Of a stretch of DNA of 64,000 nt, positions 25,645-34,664 are shown one piece after another. Made by a program: the position numbers and the translations under genes. Location: NCBI GenBank assembly GCA_964480515.1, contig CAYZOT010000005.1, forward strand, positions 62,001-126,000. Direction: 5' to 3'. Each line of letters starts with the position of its first letter. Position 1 is the stretch's first letter. The notes beneath the pieces were generated by a model, which was not told where the DNA came from, ran no database searches, and saw nothing but the letters and a program-made list of their open reading frames with translations. The DNA is from Palauibacter sp964480515 (GTDB lineage Bacteria; Gemmatimonadota; Gemmatimonadetes; Palauibacterales; Palauibacteraceae).

Positions 25645-26886
25645 GTGTCTCACTTGAGGTTAATTCCCCGATCGATGAGCTCTGCATTGAATGGGGGCGG
25701 ATTGGAACTTGCATCAAAGTATGAGCAGCCTGCATTCGACCGGTGCGCTCGACCGCCGAAGTCACTGTATCTCCATTTCCCTTTTTGTGAGCACCGTTGC
25801 CACTATTGTGACTTTTCGGTTACGCGGTCAACCAAACCTCCCGTTCATAGTTGGTTAGACGCTATCGAAATGGAGACAGCTTGGTGGTTCGAGAATATGG
25901 AATGGGAATCACCTACCGTTCTAGACACCCTGTTTATTGGTGGAGGCACACCATCTTTAATTGGATCTGAAGGTCTTATCGAGCTTAAATGTCGGCTGGC
26001 GCGCTGGTTCGACATTGATCCGGAAAAGACGGAATGGACCATTGAGGCCAACCCTGCCTCTTTTTCTTACGAGCTCGCAACTGTATGGCGAGAGTCGGGA
26101 GTCAATCGCATCAGCCTAGGCGTGCAGTCGCTCGATGACACGGTACTTTTATGGTTGGGGCGATTACACAATCGGGAGCGCGCTGTTGCTGCAGTGAGCG
26201 AAGCCCACGCCGCGGGGTTCGAGAGAGTTAGCATTGATCTACTGTTTGGATTGCCGGGTGACGTCGAACGAAATCTTGTGCGAGAAATCGATGAGGCAAT
26301 CAGGTTAAACCTGTCTCATATCAGTTTGTATGGCTTAAGCATTGAACCGCGCACACCGCTGGCCAAATGGATCCAATCCGGTCGTGTGAGCGCGCCGTCT
26401 GAGATTTGTTACGCAGACGGTTACCGTCTTCTTTCGAAGGAGTTTCGTGCGGCGGGCTATGACCATTATGAGGTTTCTAACTTTGCCCGCCCCGGGGAGC
26501 AGTGTCGACACAACTGGTACTATTGGAACCGAGCACCTTATCTTGCCTTCGGGCCATCGGCTCATGGGTTTATTCCACCCATTAGAACCTGGAATGTCTA
26601 CCGTTGGGATCAATATAAACGCAGCCTTAGTGAAGGGCTGGGTCCAATTGACGGATGGGAGCGTGTGAGCGAAAAAGATGAAGCCTTGGAGCGGATCTGG
26701 ATGGGCCTGCGTACGATCAAAGGTTTGTCGATGCGGTCGCAGTCGAGGACTCAGTCATTTCAGCTCGAACGTTGGGAAGAGGCTGGCTGGTTGAAACGCC
26801 AAACGGACCGTTGGATTCCAACAGTTGAAGGTTGGTTGCGGATGGATTCGATGGTGGCAGAAATCGCAAGTGCTGAGGTGAGATGA
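25645..26886 (+). CDS. hemW: HemW-like radical SAM protein
   Basis: A radical SAM protein of the coproporphyrinogen oxidase-like group. The 4Fe-4S motif is FCEHRCHYCDF (Cys-x3-Cys-x2-Cys), followed by LFIGGGTPSL, VNRISLGVQSLDD and YEVSNFARPGEQCRHNWYYW; the HNWYYW segment is the HemW hallmark linked to haem binding, and HemN proper would carry an extra N-terminal Cys. HemW is a haem chaperone rather than an oxidase in tested cases. The start is uncertain (GTG 25645, or ATG 25675). Its end overlaps hrcA by four bases (ATGA), so it shares transcription with the heat-shock repressor. Confidence 0.88.
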   Translation: MSHLRLIPRSMSSALNGGGLELASKYEQPAFDRCARPPKSLYLHFPFCEHRCHYCDFSVTRSTKPPVHSWLDAIEMETAWWFENMEWESPTVLDTLFIGGGTPSLIGSEGLIELKCRLARWFDIDPEKTEWTIEANPASFSYELATVWRESGVNRISLGVQSLDDTVLLWLGRLHNRERAVAAVSEAHAAGFERVSIDLLFGLPGDVERNLVREIDEAIRLNLSHISLYGLSIEPRTPLAKWIQSGRVSAPSEICYADGYRLLSKEFRAAGYDHYEVSNFARPGEQCRHNWYYWNRAPYLAFGPSAHGFIPPIRTWNVYRWDQYKRSLSEGLGPIDGWERVSEKDEALERIWMGLRTIKGLSMRSQSRTQSFQLERWEEAGWLKRQTDRWIPTVEGWLRMDSMVAEIASAEVR

Positions 26887-27926
26887 GTATCCCGACGCTG
26901 ACAGATCGTGAACGATCTGTGTTGGCAGCAGTCATTGACTCATTTGTGCGGACGGCGGCACCGGTGGGCTCGCAGAAGATTGGAAAGGACTACGAGTTTG
27001 GAGTCTCTGCAGCAACGATTCGGAATACGATGGCTGATCTTGAAGCCAAGGGACTGCTTACTCATCCCCACACCTCAGCCGGACGTCTTCCGACAGATCT
27101 AGCCTACCGCTATTACGTGGATGGGCTCATGCGTCGAGGACGACTTACGCCTCGAGAGCGAGTACAGATTGAACAAGAGTTTAGTGGCCTTGAAGTGGCA
27201 GGTGTCGAGGATCTTGTCTCTAAAGCGGCACGTGTGCTCACTCTGCTCACCGGAGAATTGGGACTGGCGATGGGGCCGATGCTGGCGTTGGCTACACTCG
27301 AACGGCTTGAGCTCATACAGGTCTCATCAGAGAAAGTGTTGTTGGTTCTTACATTGGAATCTGGAGTCGTACGGACGGTTTACGTGGACGTTGCGTCGTC
27401 TGTTCCGAGGGCGACTCTAGAAGCGGTTTCAGTCGCTTTAAATGACCGCTTAGCAGGTGCAACGCTGCGCCAAATCCAGGCCACGCTTCATGAAAGATTA
27501 GAGAGTGTGGATTTTCTTGATCCTGAGGCTCAAGGCCTTATGAATGTCTTCCTTCATAGTGGCCCGGATGTTTTCGAGTGGGCGTTCCAGGAGCGAGCAG
27601 TGCACCTTGGAAGTACGGCAGCGCTTGCGAAACAGCCCGAGTTTACGGCGAGTGGCCGGATGCTGGAACTCATCCACCTGACCGAACGCAGGGAACTTTT
27701 GGTGTCGGTATTGGGGGGACGTGCGGACTCGGATGGTCCTCAAATCACGATTGGAACTGAGCACACGCAACCTGAACTCGAAGACCTGACTATTGTGACG
27801 GCCAACTACTCTATAGGTAGCTTGCAGGGTACTGTCGGAGTAATAGGCCCAACGAGAATGCCATACCAAAAAGTTGTTTCCATCGTGGATTGGATGTCGG
27901 ATCTCATGACCCGACTCACTCCATGA
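26883..27926 (+). CDS. hrcA: Heat-inducible transcription repressor HrcA
   Basis: Represses chaperone genes by binding CIRCE elements, with GroEL as modulator. The 347-aa protein starts with the winged-helix domain (LTDRERSVLAAVIDSF, GSQKIG, SAATIRNTMADLEAKGLL, HTSAGRLPTD) and continues with the GAF-like middle domain. It overlaps hemW and lies 60 bases before dnaJ. I searched the upstream region by eye for the CIRCE palindrome (TTAGCACTC-N9-GAGTGCTAA) and did not find it, so its target operator must lie elsewhere. grpE and dnaK are not between hrcA and dnaJ. Confidence 0.96.
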   Translation: MSIPTLTDRERSVLAAVIDSFVRTAAPVGSQKIGKDYEFGVSAATIRNTMADLEAKGLLTHPHTSAGRLPTDLAYRYYVDGLMRRGRLTPRERVQIEQEFSGLEVAGVEDLVSKAARVLTLLTGELGLAMGPMLALATLERLELIQVSSEKVLLVLTLESGVVRTVYVDVASSVPRATLEAVSVALNDRLAGATLRQIQATLHERLESVDFLDPEAQGLMNVFLHSGPDVFEWAFQERAVHLGSTAALAKQPEFTASGRMLELIHLTERRELLVSVLGGRADSDGPQITIGTEHTQPELEDLTIVTANYSIGSLQGTVGVIGPTRMPYQKVVSIVDWMSDLMTRLTP

Positions 27927-27986
27927 GGAAACTTTCTTCTGCTAACACTGGGATCTCGTGTCACCGAGAGGTCAGTGAAGGCGCGC

Positions 27987-29135
27987 ATGAGTAAGGATTA
28001 CTACGAACTTCTCGGTGTGGCTCGGGACGCAAGTTCCGACGATATAAGGAAAGCATATCGAAAACTCGCCATGCAGTACCACCCCGATCGCAATTCGGAA
28101 CCGGACGCGGAGGAGCGTTTTAAGGAAGTTACTGAAGCTTGGGAGGTCTTGAGCACTCCGGACAAGCGGGAACTCTATGATCGATATGGGGAGGCTGGAG
28201 TTCGTCGAGGTGGTGCAGGGGAATCGCCGTTTGGGGGGTTTGCGAACTTCACCGACCCGCTCGAAGTGTTTATGCGCGAGTTTGGAGCTGGTGGATTCGG
28301 AGATTTATTTGGAGGGGGGCAGAGGGGGCCAAATTCTCGGGTCGGGTCGAGTCTGAAGATTTCACTTTCTCTCACACTTGAAGAGGCGGCACGCGGTGCA
28401 GAGCGGGTAGTTCGAGTCTCCGTAATGAGCCCGTGCGAACGCTGTGATGCGAGTGGTGCTGAACCGGGCAGCTCCACCGTGACATGTGAAAACTGCCAGG
28501 GGGTTGGGGAAGTTCGGGTGGTTCAGCGATCTATGTTGGGGCAATTCGTATCCGTAAGCCCCTGTAGGCCCTGTGGTGGCGAGGGGACCAGGATTGAGAA
28601 TAAATGCCGAGAGTGTTCTGGAAGTGGACGCGCCAAGACGGACAAGATGGTCAATCTTGAAATCCCCGCTGGGATCTCAGCAGAAGATTATTTGAAACTT
28701 CGTGGACGTGGAAACGTCGGTCTGCGGGGTGGTGAGCCAGGAGATTTGATCGTAAGAATTGAGATTGAGCCTCACGCCCAGTTCGATCGAAATGGGAACG
28801 ACCTTTTGATCGAACTTCCGATTACGTTCTCGCAAGCGGCACTTGGGGTAGAACTAGAGGTCCCGACTATTTTGTCAGAGGCGCGAATTACTATCCCTGC
28901 AGGGATTCAGGCTGGTCAAATCCTGAGGCTTCGGGGCCAAGGCATGCCAAAACTTCGTGCCAATGGTCGAGGCGACCAACTCGTACGAGTCCGGGTTTGG
29001 ACGCCGACTGACGTGGGGCCTGAACAGCTTTCAGCGTTCAAAGATTTGGCTGCAGTTGAACAAGATCCGCCCGAACCTGGTCGCGGAGAGGATCCGACTT
29101 TCTGGGAGCGCGTAAAAGCAGCTTTCACAGCCTGA
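27987..29135 (+). CDS. dnaJ: Chaperone DnaJ
   Basis: Hsp40 co-chaperone. The J domain covers residues 1-70 (YYELLGVARDASSDDIRKAY, HPD in YHPDRN), followed by a Gly/Phe-rich linker (about 75-120) and the zinc domain with four cysteine repeats: CERCDASG, CENCQGVG, CRPCGGEG, CRECSGSG. The first repeat has Ala in place of the usual Gly. The C-terminal substrate-binding domain is complete. ATG 27987 gives the standard N-terminus; GTG 27975 is an upstream alternative. It is convergent with the pentose-phosphate operon, with a gap of 19 bases and no clear terminator between. Confidence 0.97.
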   Translation: MSKDYYELLGVARDASSDDIRKAYRKLAMQYHPDRNSEPDAEERFKEVTEAWEVLSTPDKRELYDRYGEAGVRRGGAGESPFGGFANFTDPLEVFMREFGAGGFGDLFGGGQRGPNSRVGSSLKISLSLTLEEAARGAERVVRVSVMSPCERCDASGAEPGSSTVTCENCQGVGEVRVVQRSMLGQFVSVSPCRPCGGEGTRIENKCRECSGSGRAKTDKMVNLEIPAGISAEDYLKLRGRGNVGLRGGEPGDLIVRIEIEPHAQFDRNGNDLLIELPITFSQAALGVELEVPTILSEARITIPAGIQAGQILRLRGQGMPKLRANGRGDQLVRVRVWTPTDVGPEQLSAFKDLAAVEQDPPEPGRGEDPTFWERVKAAFTA

Positions 29136-29154
29136 CTCGAGTTGAGGATCGGAG

Positions 29155-29883
29155 TTACGTCTTCTTTATGGGTGTCGTAAGGACATCGCGTCCCACTATC
29201 CAAACCCCTTTCCGCGCTATCCTGGCCGGCCATTCGTCTACTGAGGTTGTGTCTGCGAGAGCACGGTGGAGGGCAAGGCTCTTTTTGGGACCTCGCACTA
29301 GTGTCACCATGAGTTGAGCACTCTTAATAACTGTTGGCGTTATGCTTAGACGTTCGAAAGGTGGAAGTGGCGAATATGTTTGTTCGACGGTTGCCTCAGA
29401 ATTGAGAGCAGGGGAGTGGGGGAAAAGAGATGCCGTGTGGCCATCTTCTCCTATTCCTAGAACGAGTATGTCTATGCTTGTTGGAAGAATGTTTGCATAG
29501 GCGCGTGCGGGGGCAATTCCATCTTGTGCCTCTACCGGCATTGGGTGAATCTGTTCTTTGGGTATAGGTACTCGATTCAAGAGGGTCTCTTGAGCCAAAT
29601 GATAGTTGCTCTTTGGATCGTCGTGTGAAACCATGCGCTCATCTGTAAAGAAGATATCGAGTCGACTCCAATCAATCCCCTTATGCTGAGAGATCTTTCG
29701 GTAAATTGGACCAGGAGTGGAACCGCCAGATAAGGCGATGGATCCATGCCTCATGTTTGTAAGGGCGACCAGCTTTCTTGCGAGGAACTTGGCAGCGGTG
29801 CTTATGAAAGCGTCCGGGTCAACGATTATTTGGTAACCGAAAGGTGCTGCCGAGATCTGCGGGGTTGGTTTTGGAAGCCCCAT
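29155..29883 (-). CDS. pgl: 6-phosphogluconolactonase
   Basis: Hydrolyses 6-phosphogluconolactone in the oxidative pentose-phosphate pathway. The 242-aa protein is of the DevB/NagB-like type: ALSGGSTPGPIYRKI, FFTDERMVSHDDPKSNYHLA and VLGIGEDGHTASLFPHSP are the family motifs. It is the last gene of the minus-strand operon, beginning 9 bases after the tal stop. The enzyme that makes its substrate, glucose-6-phosphate dehydrogenase, is not in the window. Confidence 0.94.
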   Translation of the reverse strand: MGLPKPTPQISAAPFGYQIIVDPDAFISTAAKFLARKLVALTNMRHGSIALSGGSTPGPIYRKISQHKGIDWSRLDIFFTDERMVSHDDPKSNYHLAQETLLNRVPIPKEQIHPMPVEAQDGIAPARAYANILPTSIDILVLGIGEDGHTASLFPHSPALNSEATVEQTYSPLPPFERLSITPTVIKSAQLMVTLVRGPKKSLALHRALADTTSVDEWPARIARKGVWIVGRDVLTTPIKKT

Positions 29884-29892
29884 CGGATAAGC

Positions 29893-31038
29893 CTAGGCGG
29901 TTTGCCGGCTGAGTAAGGAGGCTCTTTCTTCCAGGCTGTCGATCAGACGATCGAAGGGTGTTGCGAACTTTTCGAGGCCTTCGTCGAGCAGTTGATTTGT
30001 GAGGGCGTCAAATTCAATCCCGATCTCCGATAGCCGTTGCATTACTTCCTTCGCCTTATCCGCATCTTCACGCACTGTATCTCGGACTACACCATGGTCT
30101 AGAAAGGCTGCCATTGTCTGCTCTGGCATGGTATTGATTGTCAGGTCACCAATGAGCGGTTCGACATATTTAGTGTCGGGATAAGCTGGGTTCTTGGTGC
30201 TAGTGCTTGCCCACAACATACGCTGTGGTGTGGCTCCTTCGGCTGCCAGCGTGGCCCAACGGTCCGATTCGATGCGGGCCTCGAAGGACTGGTAGGCCAG
30301 TTTCGCATTGGCTACCGCAGCTTCTCCGAGGAGTGATTCGAGCTCTTCAGCGGCCCAATACGATATATGTGCTTCTGGCTTGTCCGGAAGACTCTGAAGC
30401 TTCGCATCTGTGAGCGAGTCGATTCGGCTGAGGAAAAAACTTGCCACAGACGCCATGTCATCAACCCGACGGCCTGCTTCCAATCGTTGCTCAAGTGCCT
30501 CTATGTATGCGTCTGCGACAGCCTCGTAGGCTTCGATCGAAAACAGCAGCGTTACGTTTACGTTTACTCCTTCATAGATGGCTTGTCGTATCGCCGGGAC
30601 CCCCGCCGGAGTTCCGGGGATCTTGATTAGCACATTGTCGCGGTCGACCGCTTCGTAAAGTCGGCAAGCCTCGTGGAGGGTGCCCTGGGTATCGTTGGCG
30701 AGATGAGGCGAGACTTCAAGTGATACATAGCCGTCTAATCCGTTTGAGGCAGTCCAAACGTCATGAAGGATATCGCACGCGTCACGTATATCTGTGATGG
30801 TCAATCGGTCATAGATCTCCGTCACCCCAAGACCTGCAGAGGCAAATTGTGCGATGTCGTCATCGTAGTCTTTGCCCTTTGTAATTGCCTTGTGGAAAAT
30901 GGCCGGGTTTGATGTGACTCCGCGAACCCCTTCCGCCTCCACTCGGCGAATGAGTTCACCATTATGGAGCATCTCTCGAGTAAGATTGTCGAGCCAAACG
31001 CTTTGCCCGAATTTCCAGAGTTGCTGAAGCGAACTCAT
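29893..31038 (-). CDS. tal: Transaldolase
   Basis: Moves a dihydroxyacetone unit between sugar phosphates. The 381-aa protein belongs to the longer transaldolase type seen in actinobacteria and cyanobacteria: SVWLDNLTREML, GVRGVTSNPAIFHKAI, and the Schiff-base lysine region NVLIKIPGTPAG; the C-terminal helices end GLEKFATPFDRLIDSLEE. ATG 31038 follows AAGGGA 6 bases upstream; a longer frame to 31092 has no such site. It lies between rpiB and pgl in a compact operon. Confidence 0.95.
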   Translation of the reverse strand: MSSLQQLWKFGQSVWLDNLTREMLHNGELIRRVEAEGVRGVTSNPAIFHKAITKGKDYDDDIAQFASAGLGVTEIYDRLTITDIRDACDILHDVWTASNGLDGYVSLEVSPHLANDTQGTLHEACRLYEAVDRDNVLIKIPGTPAGVPAIRQAIYEGVNVNVTLLFSIEAYEAVADAYIEALEQRLEAGRRVDDMASVASFFLSRIDSLTDAKLQSLPDKPEAHISYWAAEELESLLGEAAVANAKLAYQSFEARIESDRWATLAAEGATPQRMLWASTSTKNPAYPDTKYVEPLIGDLTINTMPEQTMAAFLDHGVVRDTVREDADKAKEVMQRLSEIGIEFDALTNQLLDEGLEKFATPFDRLIDSLEERASLLSRQTA

Positions 31039-31127
31039 CTGATCCCTTTCGCTTATGTTCTCGGTTAACCCAATAATTGCACAGCACAACATTGATGACG
31101 GTATGGTTGGGCTGTATCACTGGCCCC

Positions 31128-31583
31128 TTACGTTGCCAAATACTTGTCCTCTATGGCGAGAACCTTATCCAAACGTCTCTGGTGACGGGGCGCCCCTGAG
31201 AAGTCTGCCTCAAGGAACGCATCCACTATCGCGTGTGCGAGTGCAATCCCAATCACTCGCTCTCCCAGGCAGAGAACGTTCATATCATCGTGGTCCACTC
31301 CTTGTGCAGCTGAGTAGGTGTCATGGCAAACGCCTGCCCGGATCCCTGGGACTTTGTTTGCTGTAATACTCACTCCAACCGCTGAGCCACAGATAAGGAT
31401 CCCTCGCTCAGTTTCCTTGGTTGCCACGCTCGTTGCGACCGCATGCGCGAAGTCCGGGTAGTCCACAGAATCCGTACCCTCAGTTCCAAGATCAATTACG
31501 GTGTGCCCAGCTGCCCGAAGCTTTTCGGCTAGTTGTCTCTTGTACGAGACGCCCGCGTGGTCAGCTCCAATAGAGATCTTCAT
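31128..31583 (-). CDS. rpiB: Ribose-5-phosphate isomerase B
   Basis: Interconverts ribose-5-phosphate and ribulose-5-phosphate. The 151-aa protein has ISIGADHAGVSYKRQL at the N-terminus, DYPDFAHAVA, and the active-site region ILICGSAVGVSITANKVPGI with the catalytic Cys, followed by DDMNVLCLGERVIG. The usual GTGIGMS is here GSAVGVS, a mild variation. Its ATG overlaps the tkt stop by four bases, which implies translational coupling. Confidence 0.95.
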   Translation of the reverse strand: MKISIGADHAGVSYKRQLAEKLRAAGHTVIDLGTEGTDSVDYPDFAHAVATSVATKETERGILICGSAVGVSITANKVPGIRAGVCHDTYSAAQGVDHDDMNVLCLGERVIGIALAHAIVDAFLEADFSGAPRHQRRLDKVLAIEDKYLAT

Positions 31584-33628
31584 GATGAGGTCTCTTGTCC
31601 AAGCCTCTCGAGTGATCGCGCAATGATCTCCTCGACGGTGAGCCCGTAGTCAACAAAATTATCTGAGTGTGAACCCGATTGTCCGAATTTGTCGACGCCG
31701 AGTACAGTTCCTTCCGATCCGATCCACTCTGCCCATCCGAAAGAAGCACCTGCTTCCACCGCAATCCTAGGTATGCCTTCCGGTAAAACTGAGTTCCGGT
31801 ACTCGGTAGTTTGCTGACGAAACAACTCCCAACTCGGGAAAGATACGACCCGTGCTGTTACCCCGTACGTAGCTAGTTCCGTCTGAGCGGCACACGCAAG
31901 CTGCACTTCGGATCCGCTCGCGAGTAGCACGATATGAAGAGTCTCCCCGCTTTCGGGGCTTAGGACATACGCTCCGCAGTTCAACCCCGCCTCTGGTGTT
32001 CCGTTACTCCGTGCTAAATTAGGCACCTTCTGCCGAGTTAGAATGATCAAAGTTGGACCGTCACGGCGCTCGATGGCGAAGCGCCACGCCTGTTCCACCT
32101 CATTAGCGTCTGCAGGTCGGACTACCACGACACCTGGCATGGCTCGGAATGAAGCCAAATGTTCGACGGGCTGGTGAGTGGGTCCATCAGCTCCAAGACC
32201 GATGGAATCGTGTGTCAAAACATAGATGGACGGAACGCCCATAAGCGCCGCTAGGCGAATTGCGGGCCGGGCATAGTCTGTGAATATGAAGAACGTGGCT
32301 ACGTAGGGTCGTACGGCCCCATGGAGCGCGATGCCGTTCGAGATAGATGCCATAGCGTGTTCACGGATACCCCATCGAACGTTTCGCCCTTCTGGGCAGT
32401 TACGTGAAAAATTTGGTGCATCGATGAGTGTATTGTTGGAGCCGGATAGATCCGCACTTCCTCCAAGGAGTTCGGGGATATTCGAAGCGAGTACTTGAAG
32501 TACGTGGCCTGAAGCGGCTCGTGTGGCGATGGGATTATCATCGGTAGTGAACTTGGGCAGGCCTGTATCCCAATCTTCGGGGAGTTTCCCTTGGATACGA
32601 CGTTCGAGTTCAGCTGCCAGATCGGGATGGTCAGTCTGGTAATTTGTGAAGTGCTCCCGCCACGCTTTCTGAAACGTTTCGCCTTGCTCAACTCTCCCGT
32701 GCATGTGATCGCGAACCTCATCCGGGACCCAAAATTCAGGTTCGATCGGCCATCCGTAGGCTTCCTTGGTAAGACGGACCTCTTCTTCTCCTAAGGGTGC
32801 ACCATGTGCGTCTGGTGTGTCTTGTTTATTGGGTGACCCATATCCAATTCGCGACTCCACAATGATGAGCGAGGGTTGGTCGGTCTCGGCACGGGCCATC
32901 GCAATACTCTCGTCGACTGCGGATATGTCGTTAGCGTCAGCGACGGACGATACGTGCCAACCGAGTGCTTTAAACCGACCTGGGACATCTTCCGAGAAGA
33001 CTAAATCTGTGTTCCCGTCTATGGTGATTTTGTTGTCATCGTAGAGCCAAATAAGTTTACCTAGCCCGAGGTGCCCAGCTAACGATGCTGCCTCGTAGGA
33101 AATCCCTTCCATGAGGTCCCCATCGCTGCAAATTACGTACGTGAAATGGTCGATAATATTGTGCCCTGGTCGGTTAAATTTGGCGGCCAGATGAGCCTCG
33201 GCCATGGCGAATCCCACAGAATTCGCAATCCCCTGACCAAGCGGACCCGTCGTAGTTTCAACGCCAGAAGTCACAAAGTTTTCGGGGTGCCCTGGAGTTA
33301 AGCTTCCTGATTGGCGGAACTGTTGTAGTTCCTCCATTGGGAGATCGTATCCTGTGAGATGCAGCATCGCATATTGTAGAATTGAGGCATGCCCCGCTGA
33401 AAGTACAAAGCGGTCACGATCGAACCAGAACGGATCGCGCGGATTATACCTCATATTCCGCATCCAAAGACTATACGCGACGGGTGCCAATGCCATCGCT
33501 GTTCCAGGGTGGCCGGATCCGGCTTTCTCGACGGCATCCATGGCCAATGTCCGTATGGTATTTATAGCGAGGGTTTCTAGCGAGGTGGCGGTATCGGATT
33601 TTTTAGATTCATGCTTGGGTTCAGACAT
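31580..33628 (-). CDS. tkt: Transketolase
   Basis: A thiamine-diphosphate enzyme of the pentose-phosphate pathway, here about 682 aa. Landmarks are EKAGSGHPGTAMALAP near the N-terminus, the ThDP/Mg site CSDGDLMEGISYEAASLAGH, the catalytic region IGLGADGPTHQPVEHL, and the C-terminal EAGASFGWAEWIG. The frame extends to 33655; ATG 33628 is preferred because the conserved N-terminus follows it, although a GAGGGGG just before TTG 33643 makes that start possible. It is the first gene of tkt-rpiB-tal-pgl on the minus strand. Confidence 0.96.
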   Translation of the reverse strand: MSEPKHESKKSDTATSLETLAINTIRTLAMDAVEKAGSGHPGTAMALAPVAYSLWMRNMRYNPRDPFWFDRDRFVLSAGHASILQYAMLHLTGYDLPMEELQQFRQSGSLTPGHPENFVTSGVETTTGPLGQGIANSVGFAMAEAHLAAKFNRPGHNIIDHFTYVICSDGDLMEGISYEAASLAGHLGLGKLIWLYDDNKITIDGNTDLVFSEDVPGRFKALGWHVSSVADANDISAVDESIAMARAETDQPSLIIVESRIGYGSPNKQDTPDAHGAPLGEEEVRLTKEAYGWPIEPEFWVPDEVRDHMHGRVEQGETFQKAWREHFTNYQTDHPDLAAELERRIQGKLPEDWDTGLPKFTTDDNPIATRAASGHVLQVLASNIPELLGGSADLSGSNNTLIDAPNFSRNCPEGRNVRWGIREHAMASISNGIALHGAVRPYVATFFIFTDYARPAIRLAALMGVPSIYVLTHDSIGLGADGPTHQPVEHLASFRAMPGVVVVRPADANEVEQAWRFAIERRDGPTLIILTRQKVPNLARSNGTPEAGLNCGAYVLSPESGETLHIVLLASGSEVQLACAAQTELATYGVTARVVSFPSWELFRQQTTEYRNSVLPEGIPRIAVEAGASFGWAEWIGSEGTVLGVDKFGQSGSHSDNFVDYGLTVEEIIARSLERLGQETSS

Positions 33629-34138
33629 CTTCGAGTCGTTCAATTGCCCCCTCAAGTTTGGTTGTCACATAACCGTTTTGATGACTAAGACACTGTCAAT
33701 CAGATGCCCGCAGAAGGGCTGATTGAGTTCCGAGTCGCCTCGGATTGGTCGCATACGCTGAGCTTTCATCAAGATTCTACGACGATGTTGAGTTGGCGCG
33801 CCAAAAGAGGCCGTTGTCCGCTATTGTTATCCCCTCACTGACCAGATTGAGTATGTAGTCTTAGGCTTCAGTTGAACCTGAATCTGATCCGGCGTGTGTT
33901 CAATTCACAACCTCATTCTGCGAAACGAACATAGGTTACATTCGCGGAGCGGAAAAGCCTAAAACAGGAGTCAAACTTCGGGTCGGTGGCGATTCGCACG
34001 AAGGTGCTCATACGTTCCTGTTTCTGCCCGACGAAAAGGCTGTCCGGATGGAAAAAATGTATATATCACGCAGTGTGCTAAGTGATGGTGTGAGATGCCT
34101 GTTCCAGCAGCGACTCGTATTCTTACAAGGGGGGGAAA
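33629..34138. other. Long intergenic region between divergent tkt and HIT genes
   Basis: About 510 bases without a supportable gene. It should contain the promoters of both the minus-strand pentose-phosphate operon and the HIT gene. A perfect hairpin TCCGAG-TCGC-CTCGGA lies at 33729-33744. One forward frame is free of stops for about 90 codons up to 34144, but it has no usable early start and no recognisable motif, so I do not call it. An AT-rich TATATA near 34060 could be a -10 element. Confidence 0.5.
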
Positions 34139-34480
34139 ATGGGTGAATGCGTCTTCTGTGGAATTGCTTCCGGGGAGATCGAAGCCGACATCGTTGCAGA
34201 CTCCGACGAGTGGCTAGCATTTCGTGACCTGAACCCTACTGCCCCCTGTCACGTACTTGTGATCCCGAGGCGTCATGTGCAAAGCATGAACGACCTTAGT
34301 GAGCTTGATAGTGAATTGCTGGGAGAGCTTTTGTTCGCTTGCCAAAAAGTGGCAAAAGATGAAGGACTTGAGAGTGGGTACCGCATCGTGACAAATACTG
34401 GAAAAGAGGGAGGGCAAGCCATCTTACACCTCCACTTTCATGTTCTAGGGGGGCGGCAAATGCAGTGGCCCCCTGGATGA
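34139..34480 (+). CDS. HIT-family purine nucleoside phosphoramidase-like protein
   Basis: A 113-aa histidine-triad protein of the HinT branch: ECVFCGIASGEIEADIV at the N-terminus, the middle HVLVIPRRHVQSMNDL, and the active-site triad in LHLHFHVLGGRQMQWPPG. HinT proteins hydrolyse nucleoside 5'-phosphoramidates and acyl-adenylates. The ATG at 34139 is preceded by an A-plus-G-rich ribosome site (AAGGGGGGG). It stands alone between the pentose-phosphate operon and dnaG. Confidence 0.95.
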   Translation: MGECVFCGIASGEIEADIVADSDEWLAFRDLNPTAPCHVLVIPRRHVQSMNDLSELDSELLGELLFACQKVAKDEGLESGYRIVTNTGKEGGQAILHLHFHVLGGRQMQWPPG

Positions 34481-34664
34481 AGCCTGTCACCCTTCAGCTC
34501 GGTCTTTCCGGGGAGGTTAGTCCACCACTGCAGCCCGGATCGGTGACATGTTTATAGCTTTCATAGGCTTGTAGGGGTGGCAGATAAAACCATCTATAGT
34601 GTTGATGTTCGACCTTAAATGAGACTGATAATATTGCGAACTAGAGTGGGGTTAAGATACTGAG

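Noticed and set aside
24537..29135. CIRCE palindrome search near hrcA and dnaJ
   Set aside because: No match to the nine-base inverted repeat was seen.
33870..34144. Stop-free forward frame of about 90 codons before the HIT gene
   Set aside because: No start codon until its end, no recognised motif, and it overlaps the HIT ribosome site.
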